DNA from: Phoronis australis
Lineage: Eukaryota; Phoronida; Phoronidae
Direction of reading: 5' to 3'
Length of the DNA: 21,605 nucleotides
Assembly (NCBI GenBank): GCA_002633005.1
Contig: NMRA01001004.1
Span: 1-21,605 of the forward strand
In this document: positions 1 to 12,700 of the stretch, in pieces
Position numbering within the stretch: position 1 is the first letter of the stretch
Layout of the letters: each line of letters opens with the position of its first letter
Program-made: the position numbers and the translations under genes
Notes under the pieces: model-generated
What the model was told of the DNA's origin: nothing
Databases searched by the model: none
What the model saw: only the letters and a program-made list of their open reading frames with translations

Positions 1-522
1 GAATAATTCGGTGAGTACAACAGCAAGTCGGTTTTATGCTTAGGCGGACGAACATTGGGTTCCCCAGTATACAGCTATTGCCGTGGGCTGGCTAACACTA
101 ACAGCGTCCACACTCGCTGTGAAGTGTGGACGGAGGACACGCGATGTGTTGACCAGGATGTAACTCCGTACGTCAATGACGAGAGAGTCAGACGAGACTA
201 ACTTTTTCTAATATGATTTTACCAGGTAGTTTCAGTGTTCTGCTGAATATTCTTGCTGCAACTCCAAACAACACGGGCGCAGCCATTTTGGAAAAAGTCC
301 GTTATAGATTGGCGTAAATTTTTACATTTTGTATAAAATGCAAAATAATTACGACGACTATCTGCTTTTTAGTATAACATTAACGCTACTATGATGTTAA
401 AATGCCTTCCTAAAATCACAATGACAAAAACATCACTAAAAATGCAATTAGTTTTGGTATCATATTTGTAGGCGTAGTTATATAAGCTGTGACGATTCGG
501 CGGGACAACTGGGAGTTTTAAA
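1..522. other. 5' flank of EME1, probable promoter region
   Basis: No coding exon was recognised here. An in-frame TGA at 490-492 precedes the ATG at 523 with no intervening ATG in that frame, which supports 523 as the start codon. The stretch 100-200 is richer in CpG than the introns, consistent with a promoter, but no specific factor site is claimed. Confidence 0.4.
479..486 (+). promoter_or_regulatory. candidate TATA box upstream of exon 1
   Basis: TATATAAG matches the TATAWAAG consensus and lies 37-44 nt before the ATG at 523. If used, transcription would start near 505-512 and leave a very short leader. Such an octamer is common by chance in AT-rich DNA, and no initiator or other element was recognised to support it. 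Confidence 0.2.
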
Positions 523-735
523 ATGTCGAATACGATTGGGGCCAATACTGAAGCAATTCAGCAGGTACGCGAATTATGCCCGCATGCGGAAGTGGACTTT
601 ATTTGCAAAGACCTCATGCTTACAGGAAGTGTAGAGAGAACCATTAATCGAATTCTGGATGGCTGCAGTGACCAGGAGGTGTTGAAATTTCAGCAGGCGA
701 CCTTGCTCAGCACGGCTGACGGCGCTAGGCAGCAG
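523..735 (+). CDS. EME1: EME1 exon 1: start codon and CUE-like domain
   Basis: Encodes residues 1-71. Residues 12-47 look like a CUE ubiquitin-binding module of the AMFR/AUP1 type: an L-C-P in place of the usual M/L-F-P (residues 18-20), a central DLMLTGSVERTINRILDG stretch, and a terminal I44-L45 in place of the di-leucine. The chosen donor is CAG|GCAAGT at 736, a strong GC-AG type site. It leaves phase 0, which matches exon 2. The competing GT sites at 565 (would remove the CUE fold) and 679 (weaker, GAG|GTGTTG) also leave phase 0. Exon 2 has no in-frame ATG near its start, so an upstream start exon is required. That this exon is the right one is inferred from frame and proximity. Confidence 0.72.
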
Positions 736-3700
736 GCAAGTTGCACGGTTCGTCGGTTCAAGATTGATCAATGTTGGTTAGACGTCTTGCCACTCAGTCT
801 TAGTGGCATCACTTAGAAAGGAATGTTGTGTGTGAACTGATAATTTTGTCGTAATAGCCAGGAATCTAATCCTGGAACGTCACAAGATTTATCTGACCAT
901 GCAGAATAGCTGCATGACAGATGAAGGCTAAGATTGTAAGATTGTCTCGCATTAAGCCGGTCCTCAACTTTTGGTCTAGGATAACCAAGAGTCTGTGCAT
1001 TGCTTTGGCGGTATATCATCCATTTACCGACTACGCCAGTTGTAATAGCTGAGATTACCCGTCCTTGGGAATTGAACGCTCGAGCGTGCCCATGTGCGAG
1101 TAGCTAACAGAGGCTTGATTGACCGGAAGTACGTTTCATACCAATTTAGATCTCTAAGATTAAAGCGGCATTAAATCAATATAACTGATGGTAGCCAGCC
1201 AGCTAGCTGTATGAAGACTATCGTCAAAATACATATTTAGTTTACAGCTTTGTACCAAGGCCAAACTGATGTCAGATGAGTGATGTACGTATGACAATTT
1301 GGCTTGACCTCATATAACTGCTGTCTGGTAGTTTGGCAACATGGCCCATTATATGACACACCCAGCAGTTAGAGTAGCTCTATGCAGATCATTACACCTA
1401 CATCAGGGCTCGTGGTTTAATCTTTTTACTCAAAACCAAACTTGAAATTATTTTTGGCAAGAGGTTAAGAGCACTCCAGAAACCCAATCTGAGTTATGGT
1501 GACTTGACTTGTCTTATTTCATTCTCACAGGTGGCGCCACCTATCAGCATTCAGTCAAGTGATGAGAAGGAACTGCCATCTCTTGGAGAAGTTTTAAGTA
1601 CAGATCAACATTCAACATGTGACTATAGCAAAGGTTCAAAGCGGGCTTCACCTGATATGGCTGATGGTGATGTTCAACTCAGCAAAGACTCCTGTTCTAG
1701 CAATTTTAACAAATTTATGAAGGGAAAATACTGCTTCAAAAAGACAAATGTCTTAAAAAATGTTGTAACAGAGGACTGCCTAAGTGTGGATTCTGATCCC
1801 AAGATTGACCACAAGCAATTTAGTTGTGACACGAAGGTGTCATCGTCTTTCAGACTAAAAACAGGTTCACAATGTATAAGTGCAGATTCTGATCCAGATG
1901 CTGACAGTAACAAAGATGAGGATGAAATTCCTGACATTGAAGAATATATTTCACAATTTATAAGAAAAGATCCAGTTAAGAAGTCAACTAACTTGCAGTT
2001 ATCCTCAACCAATGATGTTATTAGAGATATAGTTGAATTATCGGACAGCGATGGAGAAAATACATGTGAAATGAACTTTACCACTATCACAGCCAAAGAG
2101 AGATGGTTTTGTAATTTGCATGGTGCCAATAGATCCTCCAGTTTTGGTTATGGGAGTGCAGGCACAACATCCAGAAGTTGTGTTGGAGCAATTTCAAAAA
2201 TAAACAGTTCTGAAGGGAAGGGGGTGAAGAATTCCTTATTTGGTAGCCTTGCCATGGGTTCTAGTGACTCACAAGTAACCAATGCAGCTATGTCAATCAA
2301 TAGTCAATCATCGGTGTCTAGTCTAAATACTGTTGACAAGAAAGAGTCTTGTAACTCTGAAAGCTGCAGTGTCTGCATGATTACTGACAGCCAATCGTCT
2401 GTTAGCAGCACTGTAACTCTGGAGGGAGGAAAGAGACGAAAAAGAACAGCAGAAGAGGTAGTGGAACAAAAACGACTTGCTAAAGTATGTGATCTTGTTC
2501 TAGTGTTTAAATTGCCTGCTGACACCATTAAACTTGAACTGAATGGTGCCCAGATTACAACAGCACTTTTTTAGCATAGATTTTGCTGTAATGATACTAA
2601 GCCCTGGTTTGATGATTTCCAACAACCCTCTTTCTGTCTCCTGCTAATGCATCACTGGCATCAATCTTTCAAGTTAAAGGCAGGAATCTACTAAATTTCA
2701 CACACCCTATGTCACAGATTGGACATTATGGTCCTTGGGGGGTGGTCTTTTCCCACAGTGTTATTCACTAAAAGCGTAGGTCACACTTGCCAGTTCAGCA
2801 GACTTTGAAAGGAATTTTCAAAATTCATCCAAACTTTTCAAGGTTGTCGATGGTTACAGAGTATTATTTTCTTTCAGAGAATTGGATGAGAAAGTCGTGT
2901 TTAGTATCGGTAAATAGGTCAAAACCGGATTTGGTAGTATTCTTTTAAAATTGTTCCTGCGGTGCATTAGCATAGTTAGCAGCATACATCTTTTAAGTAA
3001 AAAATAGCATTAATTTGTTTCTTTCATTGATGTGGTGCTTTTAGTTGTCAATATTTTCTAAAAGAAAAATTGACCTGATGCCAACTGAAATTAATCTTTT
3101 TCCCAGCGCCTCCTGTTGTCAGCTTCGACCAGATTTGGCTATGCTGTTTTTATACCTAACTTTCTATGAAAGCACTTTTGGGAATATTTTGATGATTAGA
3201 ACATCCAAACAGCTAGCTGTGATTATAAAAAATTATTGTGTTGCTGATTATTCTTCAATTTTATTGTATTCATTTACAGTAATGGCTATAATGTTATCGC
3301 TAAAAGAAAGAAATTTGGGTAAACTTAAAGATTATGTGCAGCTTTCATGTTTCTTCCACAGGAGAGGAAAACAGAGAAAGAAAGACTGAGGGAAGATAAG
3401 AAAAAACAGAAAGAGAAAGACAGGATGATTAAAAAGTGTGAACAAGAACAGATGAAAAGTTTGAAACCTGGGGAGTGTATGAAGGTTGAGTTACCTTATT
3501 AAGATGGGCGCAGAATACTGAAGTACCCAAAGTTACCTTTTTAAGATTTGTGCAAAATACTGAACCATCCACAGTTACCTTGTTAAGACGGGTGCAGAAT
3601 AATGAAGCACCCAAAGTTATCTTTTTAAGATGGGTGCAGAATAGTGAAGCACCCACAGTTATCCTGTTATGAAGGGCGCAGAATACTGAAGCGCCCACAG

Positions 3701-6700
3701 TTACCTTGTTAAGATGGGCGCAGAATACTGAAGCACCCAGAGTTACCTTAAGTTATGTGCAGAATACTAAAGCACCCACAGTTACCTTGTTAAGATGGGC
3801 GCAGAATACTGAAGCACCCAGAGTTACCTTAAGTTATGTGCAGAATACTAAAGCACCCACAGTTACCTTGTTAAGATGGGCGCAGAATACTGAAGCACCC
3901 AGAGTTACCTTGTTAAGATAGGCGCAGAATACTAAAGCACCCACATTTACCTTGTTAAGATATGCGCAGAATACTGAAACACCCACAGTTAATGTTTAAA
4001 TGTGTTTTTGCTTAATTATGCAAAGTTGACAGCTATACAAATGCACAAAATTGTTAAATCTCTTTCTGTTGCATCAACATTCTTTTAACCAGAAAAAATT
4101 GAAGTAATATCAATTGAAAACACCTTAATGTAATTCAAATATTAGGCTATTATCTTATTGTTTATACGCAATACTCTAAAACTTGAGAATTTTCTATTTG
4201 TTATGCCACTCCCCGCATTCTTTCAAAGGTTCCAATTTTCTGGTCCAGAGGGGGTTTTGAGTGCATAATTTTTACAACCACTAAGGTTATATTGAGTGCA
4301 CAGGACAACTTCAAAGTAATATGAAATGAGAATGAGGAGGTTTTATCGAATGTTAAGTGAAAAGTAACATACTTGAGGACCATTTTGACCGCAGCATAAC
4401 ATAACAAAAATAACACATATGAGGACCCTCTAACCATAGCATAACATACAACAAAATAACACATATGAGGACCATGCTGACCACAGTATAACATATAACA
4501 AAAATAACATGTGAGGACCATTCTGACCATACTAAACAAGAAATAGTAATTTGTCTCTTTTTTGTCTCAATTTTTTGTAAGGATTGAAAAATTAAATCAA
4601 AATATTTGACGATTGCTTTTGTGTCAAAGAAGATATCCCCAAGGTAACAGTCCTATTTCCTAAATAGCTCTCAGTATAACTGCAATGTATCAAACATTGC
4701 CTTTTCCCACAAAATTTTTGTTATGTAGTTATTGTATTAAATCTGTTTCTGGAAATTTTAGCAAACAAGCCCCTTTGGCCCTGATGGTTCCAAACATAAC
4801 CCATCTGCCATTTTCTGAAAAAACAATCTGGGGCTTAACTTCAAAATGGGCATGTACAACTTTTAATTATGTAATATGATGCTCAACATGGACCCTTAAA
4901 TGTATATAATGGCTGCAAAGGAGGCCATTTTGTGTAACAAAACCTTGTGACCAGTGATGAGAACCTGCTTTGCAAAATATAAATATCATTACTTGCATTT
5001 CTGTCCTTAGAGTCTAAATCAATAGCATAAGTGTTGTGTAGAAAACAAGCAGTGTGATGGACTGTGGTAAAAGTAAAACTGGTTTAGAGTTTCCTTACTG
5101 CAGAATATTATGACACAGCTCAAAATAAGTCAGAGTAAACACTGTTAATATGAGTGGAAAAAGTAAAAGACGAGTAGATAGTTGACCTCGCCCGTATCAC
5201 TCGTACAAACACTGAGCAGATGCTCAGCATTCTTTTTTGTTCCCTTTTTCTACGAGCCCAAATCCAGAAACACAAGTGGCAAATATGCCGTCACTCATAT
5301 TTTTGAGTGGACATAACATTTTCGCCTGTGTCGAGTGCTGTATGAGAACAGCTGAATGTACCACTGGCTTTCAATCCTGAAAGAATGTTTTATTAATAAA
5401 ATATGGTTTTATCATGTGGTAATGAATGATGCACAAATTTGATCTTGTTATGAATTTATTGACGTCAGCTTTGAATAATTCAAAAGGAAATTCCCCATTT
5501 TGACTAAATATTCTCTGTAATTCCAGAACATTACAATGGTTATGGACCAGGATCTGTTTGCTAGTCCTCTAGCTCAGCCAATCAGTGCAGTTTTTCAAGG
5601 ATCAGAGGTCACGTTTTGCTATGAGCAACTGTCTGTCAGCAACAGTATTCTGTGGAGACGACAGAAAATGGACCATAAGTTGGGAGAAAACTTACAGGTA
5701 ATTTGTGGTAGCTGACCTTTCCAATGATTTGATTTACCTTTTGCATGTTTGCTTTCTCTTTTTGATATCTTACAACACAATGCAAAATAGCTGTAAAGCA
5801 ACATTAGGTCTTCAGAGTCCATACCATAGACATCACATAGACCGGGTGCGTGCCACTCAGATACATGCAGCTCGTGTTGTCAATGTGACGCCATATTGGA
5901 GAGTACTACACAGGACAAAAATGGCGGAAAACACTGGGAGCCCTATGGCATCAGTCAGAAAATTGGCCGGCTCGCAGTATTATGCTTGCAGCCAAAGAGT
6001 TAAGATTTTTGGTCCATTGAGTCGTGGGTTTTTGGTTCAGCGATGGAGTTTATTGGTGTTGAAACTAGGTTTTTATGTTCTGCCACCATAATTTAAGCGG
6101 AGCGACTATATGCGTTATTTCCACATCAGTCTTAATGATTGAGACCATATAAGATCAATTAAAAAGATAATTATTGACCAGCATATGCTATTATCCAATG
6201 ATGATGCTGTTTGCTAATTATATTAATAAGTAAATATTTAGTATTATTGACAATCATATATATTTTTACTTGTAATGAAAAATAACATCTTCGAACTTAC
6301 TCGCCACTAGAGCCGGGGCATCGAAATCAGTACATCTAAGTGAGTAGTGCATTCTCTATTGAAATATAAAACTCATTTCTTAATATGTATTCCAAAATCA
6401 GATGTTTTCTGTTGTATCAAAACAAACAAATCTCTGCAAAATCGTACTTATGTCGAAGTTGATATTGGAAATTTTGTAGATTTGCACTGCTTGCTAACGA
6501 GCTCTCTGTTTTGTGACGAAACTTGTGCAAAAAAGTAAGGTGCATAATAACCAAAATATCAAAGCTGTACGACTGAATTGCGCATCCAATCTTTACCCAA
6601 AATACAGAATTTCCCACTCGAAACCGAATGGAATATACCTAACCGAGCCGATGTAGCCGCATTAATTATAACTCCGTGAAAAATGACCCCTGTTAGTTTT

Positions 6701-9700
6701 TTCTCAGGGTCTAAATTTAATGTGAAGAATATTCAGCCCATGAAAAAATGGCCCCATGTCTGTGAAACCCTCTCCCGTCATTATTCAATGATTCCCCGCA
6801 ACAGGGGGTTGGGGTAAGCAAACAGCGTGCGTGAGAGAAGAATTTATTTTGAATTTCTCGGCTGAGGGTCGCGCACTACGCATATCAGATTAAGAGCGGG
6901 GATGGATAGGAACAGTCCGAAATAGTGTGTGCCGGAGCGAGGCTGATCTCTTTGTGAGCACACGGTGTGGGGATACTACAAAACGCCAACAAGTGCCTGG
7001 TGCTTGATCGGGGGGACTTCAGATCCGTGAAAGAGGAATACCGAGCGTGAGAGAAGAATATTTGTTTGTTGGCAATTCTGAGCAATGCACAGGAAAGGAA
7101 CTGAGTCTGTGTTCTTTGTTTTCTACGTTACGACGTTCTCCCGTTGAGTCTAACTTGTTAAGTTGTATATCACAACAAGTTGGGCGGATAACCGCTGTAG
7201 CCAATATCTTATACTCACGACTAATTAAGTGCATTCTGGAAATTAAGGTTGGAGGGTCTCGGTCAGCTCTCTTTTGTTCGATAATTGCTCTAATCTCTGA
7301 TAAGATCGTATCTTATATCCTCACTGGGCTGTGCTGTTTATAAGTTAAGTTATAAAATGTTTGAACATAAACCAATGACATTTCTGAATTGCCTATCAAA
7401 TACTGATCAAGCTTATAGTTTTTGAATCACCAAAATCGCCCAACTTCAATCAAAAGTAAAACAATCTATTCTGTCCGAACGTACCAACGTACTGGGTTTG
7501 ACTGTGTTCACATGTGATCGGTTATAAGCCTAGTGGATAATTTATCTGCATGTTGTACCAGACAAAAGACTATGCTCGGCAGTTAACAAAGGAGCTAGAC
7601 GTTATTACACGCTCACAACCACTGTACTGAACAGGAGAACACCCTAATAAACTTTAAAAAACTGTCATTAATTTATATGACCCCGATGAAGTCATTTTTC
7701 ACTGTAGTTCACATTACATTTAGACCCCATTAAAAGCGACCCGGGGTCATTATTCACCACTCTGTGAAAAGGCTTATTGGGGCACAACAAAGGTACGTCC
7801 GGAGTGAGCGACACTTCTCATGGATATAATGTTTTTGCATCGAGTGACCTGAATTAAATGATAAAGTTGTGCGATCTTAGTGGTTTCTCTTGAAAAGAAC
7901 GAAAAAATAAAATGGTGGCAGTGGATTGACAGGTGTGCAGCCGCTCAGGCCACTCGAAAATCTGCCACTGGTGTGATCTGCTAATAGTTTGATATTTTCA
8001 CTATCGACTGATTAAATCTTAAAAAACGCCCTTAAGTGCTACATCACATGTGTTTGTATGTTTCTGGAAAAAAATCACTTTCTTCGGCCTCTTTATTTGT
8101 TAGATATTGCTCTTTGAAAAGGACAATTTGCCCCGTTAGCCTTGTCACATGACTAGTAGCACTCTCCAATACGACGTTAAGTTGTCAGCTGCAGTAGCAC
8201 ATGCGCCCGGTCTGTTATAGTATTAAGATGTCTAAGGTCCATACCCTTTTTATGCGCCCATATATTTATATGAAAACAAACCTAATGCGATATTTCATGA
8301 CTCAATTTTAATACAAAACAATCTACCCTGCCATTATGTGATTGTGAAAGGCGGTGTCTCAAATGTAAAAGTGATATTACTGAAGCACTGCTCAATATAA
8401 GTTTTAATTCATCTTGGATTAATCCCTTCTAGGATTGGCACTGCAGTAGTCATCTAGTCATCTGATAATAACGATTGCTTGGAAGTAATCTACATCAACT
8501 GGAAATGTTAGCAACCTCAGTTTTGTAACATTAGTAGTCTTGAACAATATCTGGTTTCATTAGGGTAGCTTTGGGATTTTTACTTCATTTTACTTTTATT
8601 TATTAATTTATATTTTGTGTAACAAGTGACCTAGTTTACAGGATAAAGATGTGGAAGGAATATTACTTTAATATGATTTTAAAAACAATAACAATTATTT
8701 ATAAGGAATAATTACTAACTGTACTAATCACCTGTATTGTGTTGTAGATGGTGACTACCTCTGAAGACGTTCAAGATGACCTTTTGTGTGTTGTTTGGCC
8801 TATTGACTTCTTTGTACAGCTTGTGCATAACTTCTTACAGGTAAGTGTCATATGTAATCCACTGAATGTGACTAAATTCACCAATTCATTGTTCTTTAGA
8901 TTGGGATAGTAAACTAGTTGAATCGAGTCTCAACAGAAACCTTACTATGTGAAACAGGTGTTAAGTTCAATTAAAAGCTCAATATTAAACCTGTTATCAG
9001 GAGTCGACAACACCGTGATAATGACTTTTGTTATACAAGGAGACATGTCAATAATTATCTTAATGAGATTTAGTTATCCAACTTTTAGTTAATCATTAGA
9101 TGTAGCTTTTCACAACGTTTTTTTCTGATTTTCAGGAAAGGACTTCTCCTTGTGGCCGTGAAACTCTTCGGAGGTTTCTTGATAATGCTAAACGAATCTC
9201 CGGCTTTGGAAAAGTTACTGTATTTGTGTATGGAACTGAGCAATATTTTAGGTGATATTTTTGCTGCTAAAAATAGAACTGGTTAAATGATTTAGTCAGT
9301 TATTGTTATCGTTTTAGCTTAACTTTAAGTGACTGAGTATTTGGTTGACACGTGCAGTATTTTATTTGCTTATAAATTATAGCTAATAGATTATTTTAAT
9401 GAATGCTGTTCTGGTACCCGTAAGTTCCTGCTTTTTCCTACTTTTTGTTAAGATTCAATGATGACTAAATTTCTTGAATCTAACAAAGAACCATCTACTA
9501 GTAACAATATGAGAACTCAACTAGAATACATTAGTCATGCTAACTGTATCAGATTACTCGAGTTGTTTGATTACACAATGGCTTCTCCTTGACACGGGGA
9601 ATTGTGGTATTCCAAGAAAGGCTGCTTGAAATAAGGGTGTCAAAGATGGCCCAGTGTTCATCCCTCAGTTACTAAAAGGAGGGAAGAAGATGAAGATTGC

Positions 9701-12700
9701 CTGGAATCATTTGGTTAAGTTTTGGTTTATAAAAGGGTATTCTCCATTTTATGAATACCTTCAGTTTAATTCATTCATTTCTTTTATCATGTATTTTTGA
9801 ATTGGAGCTTCAGAGTTCATTTGTCTTGACCCACAGGGCTTCAAATCTATTGGTCAATATTGAAGACCTGTGGGTGATCAGTTTTTGTCTGTCGTTCTTA
9901 CATTCATAAATTTCAACTGAGGTAATTATGTGGGAGCTTACCCAGTTGCACTAGTTACACTACTTAACATAGGCATTATGGCTGACACAACTTTATTGTG
10001 TTTGTTGACTTGAGCTGAGCTAACATAGTGTCAATGACATTTTGCATGAATGAGGCGTGACGCAACCCTGAAAATAAGCTTGCAATAACCACTGATGGAG
10101 CATAGTCCAATAGAAGTTTGTGAACATTAGAGTTTCACTTAATATAACTTGTAATTATGCAATGGTTGCTCTAACTGTTACTACTTTTTCACACTTTTTT
10201 GGAAAAGCTGTTGGAAGGCCTGGTATTGTCAACTGGTCTGCTTTTCCATGTTTCATTGAGGGACACCTTTTGCAGAAACCTGAATTTAGCCATAAAAAGA
10301 AGTCACCGCGATGCTGTCCTTGGAGAAACCAGTAAAACAAAGGGTACAAAGAAGTGTGTGCAACCGTGCGTCTCTGTTTCGAGGATTGAAATTGAAGAGG
10401 TTTGCTCAATATATTAACATTGTGACTATAGAGGGAGGTATTTGGGATCACAAAGTATGAACATATTGCCTGTTTTCCTATCAATATTTGCCATTCTTTA
10501 AGTCTGAGCGCTGGTCTATATCCCATCTTGGAAATGATAAATGCTCACAATGACTTTTTTCCACAATCTTAAAGGCGAAGGCAACCTTTTTTCATGTCAT
10601 TTTTAGCAAAAATAAGGTTCGTTGATTATCCCAGACATATTTTTCACTTATTTACTGATTTTCGTAATTTAATTAATTACTCGTCGTTTACTCCGGAAGT
10701 GACATTTTGGGAGGCAAGAATTTCGCGCCAATTTCTTTTCATATAGTCTGACTGTGAGAGCAGTCGAGTCAGTCATTGTTCTACCTCGGTTGTGATAAGT
10801 TCGGTCGTCGTTTGCTTTTGCTTACGAGTTAGTCAACATGCCACGCTGTTGCTGTGTACTGGGGTGTACTCATTATCGTTTCGCGTACAGAGGAAGAACT
10901 GTCCCACTTGCCCGAGTGTCCCGCGACACACTCCCACTGAAGGGTGATCTGAGCACCCAAACTGCTTACATCCCGCCATGTGACTCCCTCGCCACATACC
11001 TGGCACCTTCCAAATAGCTCCAATATAAGTCCACAATAAACTTATCAAACTTGGGCTCACCGATCTGTTCACTGGATGACGAACTGTCCTCTTCACTGGG
11101 TGTCAAACTGGGCCTGTATTCACTCCCACTACTCAACATCGCTGCAGGGCTGCTTACAGGCTCTGGGCTAGAGACAACAGGACAGGGTGAATCACTGCTA
11201 GTTCCCGGAATTGCACGCAATGCGGGTACGTTCGGAGGCATGGGTGACAGTAGATGAAGTGCCTCCAGTCACTGTATATAGTGGCCACAGCTCGCTAGGC
11301 TTCTCGCTTCAGTAACGCACTTCTCGGGGTTGGCGACGGGGCACTGCTGGGAATCAACAGCGACGATATGGTACCATTCTTCAGGCGTTGTTTCGCAGGG
11401 ACCTTCATCATTTCAACGTACCTATCTGTCATAATCTGACGGCAGAAAATGCTTGCCAAACACTCTGTAACCCTCCACTGCTTTGTACGTTGCATGGACG
11501 GGTAGCGCTGCGTTCTTCACATGAACGAGGTAGCCAAGTACGGCGAAGTGTGTCATCCTTCGGAAAGCAACGCAAGGTACCCAATAATGAGTACATCCTG
11601 GCACACAGCAACAGTGTGGCATGTTGACTGACTTGTAAACAAAAGCAAACGACGATCGAACTTATCACAACCGAGGTAGAACAATGACTGACTCGACATC
11701 TCTCACTGTCAGACTATAATGAAAAGAAATTGGCGCGAAACTCTTGCCTCCCAAAACATCACTTCCGTAGTAGAGGACGAGAAATTAATCAACTTATGAA
11801 AAGCTGTAATTAAGTGAAAAATGTGTAATCAACAAACTTTATTTTTTCTAAAAGTGACATGAAAAAAGGTTGCTTTCGCCTTTAATAATGGTTAAGTTAC
11901 TGTGTTTTGCAGGCTCTGGTTGATCTTCAGCTGATGTCTGACATTGCTGTTCACTTGGTGGATTCCCATGAACTCATGGTGAAGAGATTGTACCACCTTA
12001 CCAAGTCTATAGCTGAAAAGCCTTTCAAGTAGGTTATTTATGAAAAGTTCTTTTCACATACTCACTGAAATTTGTTGTAGGAAGCAGGCAGGGAGGGAGA
12101 GAGGGAGCAAGGAAGGGTGGGTGGGTAGGAATGAAGGGAGAGATGGAGGCAGGAACGCAGGCAGGTAGTGAGGAAGGATAGAGGGTTGGAGGGAGGGAGA
12201 GCGGGAGGGAGGCAAAGGAGGCAGGAAGAGTCGGCAGGTAGGGATGAAGAGAGAGGTGGGAGGGAGGCACGCAGGCAGATAGTGAGGAAGGATAGGGGGT
12301 TGGAGGGAGGGAGAGAAACATAGTAGTTTATTGTTTAAGTGGTATACAACAACAAGTACATGATTGGATAGCACCAAAGGCAGTCATATATTCATGTTGT
12401 TTTTATGCACCCACATATTTACGTGTATACTCTCAGATTTTACATTTCTCTGTTCCCCGTTAGTTGACTTTATCAATCGCGAGTAACAGTGCAGTTCACT
12501 TTCAGGCGTAACTACATTCGAACTTACCCGGGAGCATTTACAAACAACAACATTTATGATACAAATAAACAGCCTAGAAGCACACCGTGTGCAGTGCATT
12601 CATGGGTGCATTTCAATGCAGTGCATTCATGGGTGCCTTTCAATGCTCCGCATTGCTCTTGATTTTGTTATTTACCATTTGTTGATGTGTTCAATTATGT

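Noticed and set aside
1-16. GTGAGT donor-like sequence at base 11, possibly the end of an upstream exon
   Set aside because: Only ten bases precede it, so neither frame nor product can be judged.
3045-3389. Plus-strand open frame of 114 codons overlapping exon 3
   Set aside because: It is in a different frame from the conserved EME1 exon 3 and has no domain. Its basic tail is just exon 3 read out of frame.
3429-3921. Open frames with repeated ASLFCT-like or QNTEAP-like peptides on both strands
   Set aside because: They arise from the 42/39-bp minisatellite, whose period is a multiple of three. The true exon frame hits TAA at 3500.
3490-3987. Possible CRISPR array because of regular repeats
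   Set aside because: Units are contiguous with no unique spacers, and the window is a spliced animal gene.
5705-6091. 128-codon open frame in intron 4
   Set aside because: It crosses the end of the TIR transposon, shows no domain and begins in the exon 4 donor region. Most likely chance.
10838-11017. Plus-strand 59-codon frame starting like a THAP domain
   Set aside because: Only the first 14 codons derive from the THAP gene, through the inverted terminal repeat. The rest is the antisense of the transposase body.
12034-12377. Minus-strand proline/serine/leucine-rich frames
   Set aside because: Low-complexity polypurine tract read on the other strand.
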